Below are positions 5,883 through 9,871 of a stretch of 9,871 bases of DNA, in pieces. The notes beneath the pieces were generated by a model. The model searched no databases, had not been told where the DNA came from, and was given only the letters and a program-made list of their open reading frames with translations. The first letter of the stretch is position 1; each line of letters starts with the position of its first letter. The translations under genes were made by a program, and so were the position numbers. This stretch comes from an uncultured Vogesella sp. (GTDB taxonomy: Bacteria > Pseudomonadota > Gammaproteobacteria > Burkholderiales > Chromobacteriaceae): the NCBI GenBank assembly GCA_946479405.1, contig CAMLGD010000120.1, positions 1 through 9,871 of the forward strand, read 5' to 3'.

Positions 5883-6911
5883 ATGTTCGCATTCATTCTG
5901 CGTCGGTTGGGTGTTCTCATTCCAACCTTCTTCGGCATCACGCTGCTGACTTTTGCGTTGATCCGCATGATTCCGGGTGACCCGATCGAAGTCATGGTCG
6001 GCGAACGCTCGCTCGATCCGGTGATGCACGCCGCCGCCATGAAGCGCCTCGGTCTCGACCAGCCGCTTTATGTGCAGTACTTCGACTACATCGGCAAGCT
6101 GTTCCACGGCGACCTTGGCGCTTCGCTGAAGACCCAGGAAAGTGTGTGGAAGGAATTCACCACCCTGTTCCCGGCCACGCTGGAACTGGCGCTGTGTGCG
6201 CTGGTGTTCGCCACCGTGTTTGGCCTGCTGGCCGGTGTGGTGGCCGCCATCAAGCGTGGCTCCATCTTCGATCACGGCGTGATGGGCATCTCGCTCACCG
6301 GCTTCTCCATGCCGATCTTCGTGTGGGGTCTGCTGGCGGTGATGTTCTTCTCGGTATTCCTGGGCTGGACCCCGGTTTCCGGCCGTATCGACCTGCAGTA
6401 CGACGTGCAGCCCTACACCGGCTTCATGCTGATCGACGCCTGGCGCGCCCAGATCGCCGATCCGGAGCTGAACGCCGGCGCCTTCAAGGACGCGGTGATG
6501 CACCTGATCCTGCCCACCATTGTGCTGGGCACCATTCCGCTGGCCACCATCGCGCGGATGACCCGTTCCTCGATGCTGGAAGTGCTGCGTGAAGACTACG
6601 TGCGTACCGCTCGCGCCAAGGGCCTGTCGCCAGCACGCGTCATCTTCATCCACACCCTGCGCAATGCGCTGATTCCGGTGCTGACCGTGATCGGCCTGCA
6701 GGTGGGCACGCTGATGGGCGGCGCGGTGCTGACCGAGACCATCTTCTCCTGGCCGGGCACCGGCAAGTGGCTGATCGAAGCCATCGGCCGCCGCGACTAC
6801 CCGGTGGTGCAAAACGGCATCCTGATCGTGGCGACGCTGGTTATTGTCACCAACTTTATCGTCGACATTCTGTACGGCATCGCTAATCCGCGTATCCGTC
6901 ATGCCAAGTAA
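5883..6911 (+). CDS. dppB: Dipeptide ABC transporter permease DppB
   Basis: An inner-membrane subunit of 342 residues (E. coli DppB has 339), which forms the channel together with DppC. The N-terminal segment MFAFILRRLGVLIPTFFGITLLTFALIRMIPGDP (shown by its ends: FILRRLG 4-10, IPGDP 30-34) is typical of DppB/OppB. Further membrane segments are visible at about 100-122, 133-160, 208-226, 262-285 and 312-330. The cytoplasmic EAA loop that docks on the ATPases is EDYVRTARAKGLSPARV (237-253). The start at 5883 is preferred to the in-frame ATG at 5862 because GGGAG lies ten bases upstream and the family N-terminus begins at MFAF. First gene of the packed dppBCDF group. Confidence 0.95.
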   Translation: MFAFILRRLGVLIPTFFGITLLTFALIRMIPGDPIEVMVGERSLDPVMHAAAMKRLGLDQPLYVQYFDYIGKLFHGDLGASLKTQESVWKEFTTLFPATLELALCALVFATVFGLLAGVVAAIKRGSIFDHGVMGISLTGFSMPIFVWGLLAVMFFSVFLGWTPVSGRIDLQYDVQPYTGFMLIDAWRAQIADPELNAGAFKDAVMHLILPTIVLGTIPLATIARMTRSSMLEVLREDYVRTARAKGLSPARVIFIHTLRNALIPVLTVIGLQVGTLMGGAVLTETIFSWPGTGKWLIEAIGRRDYPVVQNGILIVATLVIVTNFIVDILYGIANPRIRHAK

Positions 6912-6924
6912 GCAGGAAATCAAC

Positions 6925-7848
6925 ATGGCTACTGTGAATACCTCGCCGCAAGTTGCGGCCAACGATGATCCGGCACTGAGCTACCCGTCGCCGCTGAAAG
7001 AGTTCTGGCAGAGCTTCAAGCAGAACAAGGGTGCGGTTGCCGGGCTGATCTTCATGTCCATCGTGCTGTTCTGTGCACTGTTTGCGTCGCTGATTTCGCC
7101 GCACGATCCGCTGGAACAGTTCCGCGACCACCTGCTCACCCCGCCGTCCTGGACCGAGGGCGGCAACAGCCAGTTCCTGCTCGGCACCGACGAACTGGGC
7201 CGCGACATCATGGCGCGCCTGTTCCATGGCGCGCAGATGTCGTTGCTGATCAGCCTGGTGTCGGTACTGCTGTCGCTGATTCCCGGTGTGATTCTCGGCC
7301 TGCTGGCGGCGTTCTTCCCGAAAGTGATCGGCAGCCTGATCATGCGCCTGATGGACATCATGATGGCGCTGCCGTCGCTGCTGCTGGCGATCGCCATCAT
7401 GGCCATCCTCGGGCCAGGGCTGGTCAATGCCATGATCGCCATCGCCGTGGTGGGTCTGCCGGGCTATGTGCGCCTGACCCGCGCCTCCGCCATCACCGAA
7501 CTAAACCGCGACTACGTGACCGCCGCTCGCGTCTCCGGCGCGCAGCTGCTGCGGCTGATGTTCGTCACCGTGCTGCCCAACTGCATGGCACCGCTGATCG
7601 TGCACGCCACCATGAGCTTCTCCTCCGCCATCCTGGAAATCTCCGCGCTGGGCTTTTTGGGCATGGGCGTACAACCGCCGACCCCGGAGTGGGGCACCAT
7701 GCTGTCCGGCGCGCGCGACTACATGACCAGCGCCTGGTGGGTGGTACTGATGCCGGGCCTGACCATTCTGCTGGCGGTTCTGTCGATCAACCTGATGGGT
7801 GACGGCCTGCGTGACGCGCTGGACCCGAAAATGAAGCGCGCGGCGTAA
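6925..7848 (+). CDS. dppC: Dipeptide ABC transporter permease DppC
   Basis: The second channel subunit, 307 residues (E. coli 300). A polar cytoplasmic N-terminus (1-36) leads to the first membrane segment (about 37-58). After it comes a periplasmic stretch ending in LLGTDELGRDIMARL (85-99), the hallmark of DppC/OppC, then the core membrane segments. The EAA loop is RDYVTAARVSGAQLLR (195-210), followed by the conserved LGFLGMGVQPPTPEWG (242-257). The start at 6925 has AGGA seven bases upstream and lies 13 bases after the dppB stop; an in-frame ATG at 6901 overlaps dppB and has no better site. Translationally close to dppB and dppD, so one transcript is likely. Confidence 0.95.
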   Translation: MATVNTSPQVAANDDPALSYPSPLKEFWQSFKQNKGAVAGLIFMSIVLFCALFASLISPHDPLEQFRDHLLTPPSWTEGGNSQFLLGTDELGRDIMARLFHGAQMSLLISLVSVLLSLIPGVILGLLAAFFPKVIGSLIMRLMDIMMALPSLLLAIAIMAILGPGLVNAMIAIAVVGLPGYVRLTRASAITELNRDYVTAARVSGAQLLRLMFVTVLPNCMAPLIVHATMSFSSAILEISALGFLGMGVQPPTPEWGTMLSGARDYMTSAWWVVLMPGLTILLAVLSINLMGDGLRDALDPKMKRAA

Positions 7849-7857
7849 GGGAAAATC

Positions 7858-8828
7858 ATGAGTCTGTTGCAAATCAAGAATCTGTCGGTCGAATTCGGCA
7901 ATGCGGCCAACCCTTTCCGCGCGGTGGAGAACCTGGACCTCAGCGTCAACCAGGGCGAGATCGTCGGCATCGTCGGCGAATCCGGCTCCGGCAAATCCGT
8001 CACCATGATGGCGATGATGGGCCTGCTGGAAGGCCAGGGCCGCATCGTGGCCGATCAACTGGAGTTCGACGGCAAGAACCTGCTGACCATCAGCGCGCGC
8101 GAACGCCGCAAGATCGTCGGCAAGGACATCGCCATGATCTTCCAGGATCCGATGACCTCGCTGAACCCCAGCTACACCGTCGGCTACCAGATCATGGAAG
8201 TGCTCAAGGTGCACCAAGGCCTGCGCGGCGCCGAGCTGAAAGCGCGCGCGCTGGAGCTGATGGAGCTGGTGGAAATCCCGGCCGCCAAGACCCGGTTGGA
8301 AGCCTACCCGCACCAGTTGTCTGGCGGCATGAGCCAGCGTGTGATGATCGCGGTGGCGCTGGCCTGTAACCCCAAGCTGCTGATTGCCGACGAGCCGACC
8401 ACCGCGCTAGACGTCACCATTCAGGCGCAGATCATGGAACTGCTGGTCAACCTGCAGAAAGAGCGCAATATGGCGCTGATCATGATCACCCATGACCTGG
8501 CGGTAATTGCGGAGGTGGCGCACCGCGTGGCGGTGATGTACGCCGGTCAGGTAGCGGAAGAGGGCAGCGTGCCACGCCTGTTCCAGCACCCGGTGCATCC
8601 GTACACCGAGGCGCTGCTGGCCTCGATCCCGGAACACAGCAAGGGCGCGCGTCGGCTGACCACCCTGCCGGGCATCGTGCCGGGGCAGTACGATCGCCCC
8701 AAGGGCTGTCTGCTCAGCCCGCGCTGCCCGTACGTGCAAGAGCGCTGCCGTGCCGAACGCCCGGCCATCACCCCGTATGAACACGGCGCCGTGCGCTGCT
8801 TCTACCCGCTGTTTGACAAGGAGGCCAA

Positions 8829-8832
<4 letters not shown>
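7858..8832 (+). CDS. dppD: Dipeptide ABC transporter ATPase DppD
   Basis: One of two ATPase subunits that drive peptide import, 324 residues (E. coli 327). All ABC motifs are intact: Walker A GESGSGKS (40-47), Q-loop Gln96 in [11 protein letters not shown], signature LSGGMSQR (154-161), Walker B LLIADEP (174-180) with catalytic Glu179, D-loop ALDV and switch His212 in ITHDL. The C-terminal oligopeptide-transporter extension holds Cys284, Cys290, Cys297 and Cys314; this pattern binds a [4Fe-4S] cluster in mycobacterial peptide importers studied structurally, so the same may hold here. The start at 7858 follows dppC by nine bases with AAGGGA close upstream. Its stop overlaps the dppF start. Confidence 0.95.
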
Positions 8833-9803
<971 letters not shown>

Positions 9804-9828
9804 TGCATAGGCGGCCGGCCGCCATGCA
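9804..9828 (+). terminator. GC-rich hairpin directly after dppF
   Basis: TGCAT and ATGCA enclose the perfect 14-bp palindrome GGCGGCCGGCCGCC, with one unpaired A at 9809. It starts at the base after the dppF stop. There is no T-run after it, so it may act as an RNA 3' stabiliser or together with the next hairpin. Confidence 0.55.
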
Positions 9829-9840
9829 CTACAGTACAAG

Positions 9841-9871
9841 CACCGGAGTGGTGAATCGCACCGCTCCGGTG
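9841..9871 (+). terminator. Second hairpin after dppF, reaching the window edge
   Basis: CACCGGAG (9841-9848) pairs with CTCCGGTG (9864-9871), and the stem continues inward through a U-G pair and GGTG/CACC to a five-base loop AATCG, about 13 pairs in all. This is a strong candidate for the operon terminator; whether a T-run follows cannot be seen. Confidence 0.65.

Noticed and set aside
5757..6962. 401-codon open frame antisense to dppB
   Set aside because: Composition is rich in His, Gln, Gly and Arg with no domain or membrane pattern; it is the shadow of dppB.

Overview
The window (about 60% GC by eye) looks like chromosome from a proteobacterium, probably a betaproteobacterium of the Neisseriales/Chromobacterium type. 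That placement is inference from protein resemblance and codon choice; no rRNA or tRNA is present to test it. There are nine protein genes in three blocks and no sign of mobile DNA, CRISPR or phage genes. Every gene is recognisable, so the interest lies mainly in regulatory sites rather than in a new protein system.

Left block (1-1141, minus strand): the start of the iron-sulfur assembly operon. It holds iscR, an Fe-S regulator with the full Cys3-His ligand set, followed by the N-terminal half of iscS, cysteine desulfurase, cut by the window edge. A well-formed sigma70 promoter precedes iscR, and its -35 lies inside a near-consensus IscR type 1 site, which indicates classical autorepression.

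Middle block (1142-3540): a monocistronic 373-residue ketoacyl-ACP synthase III (FabH-like, of the longer kind that includes Pseudomonas aeruginosa PA3286) on the plus strand, with a perfect palindrome CAAACAATTGTTTG just upstream that fits the published PsrA operator consensus. It converges on a LysR-type regulator gene on the minus strand, with a 24-bp perfect palindrome (likely terminator) between them.

Right block (3541-9871, plus strand): a complete dipeptide ABC importer, dppA-dppB-dppC-dppD-dppF. dppA is transcribed divergently from the LysR gene across a 406-bp control region holding two dyads, one overlapping a candidate dppA promoter. dppA is separated from dppBCDF by 343 bp that begin with a strong terminator-like hairpin, an arrangement that would yield more binding protein than membrane/ATPase subunits. 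dppB, C, D and F are tightly packed (gaps of 13 and 9 bp, then a 4-bp ATGA overlap). Two hairpins follow dppF. DppA captures peptides in the periplasm, DppB and DppC form the channel, and DppD and DppF hydrolyse ATP; the LysR protein is the obvious candidate regulator.
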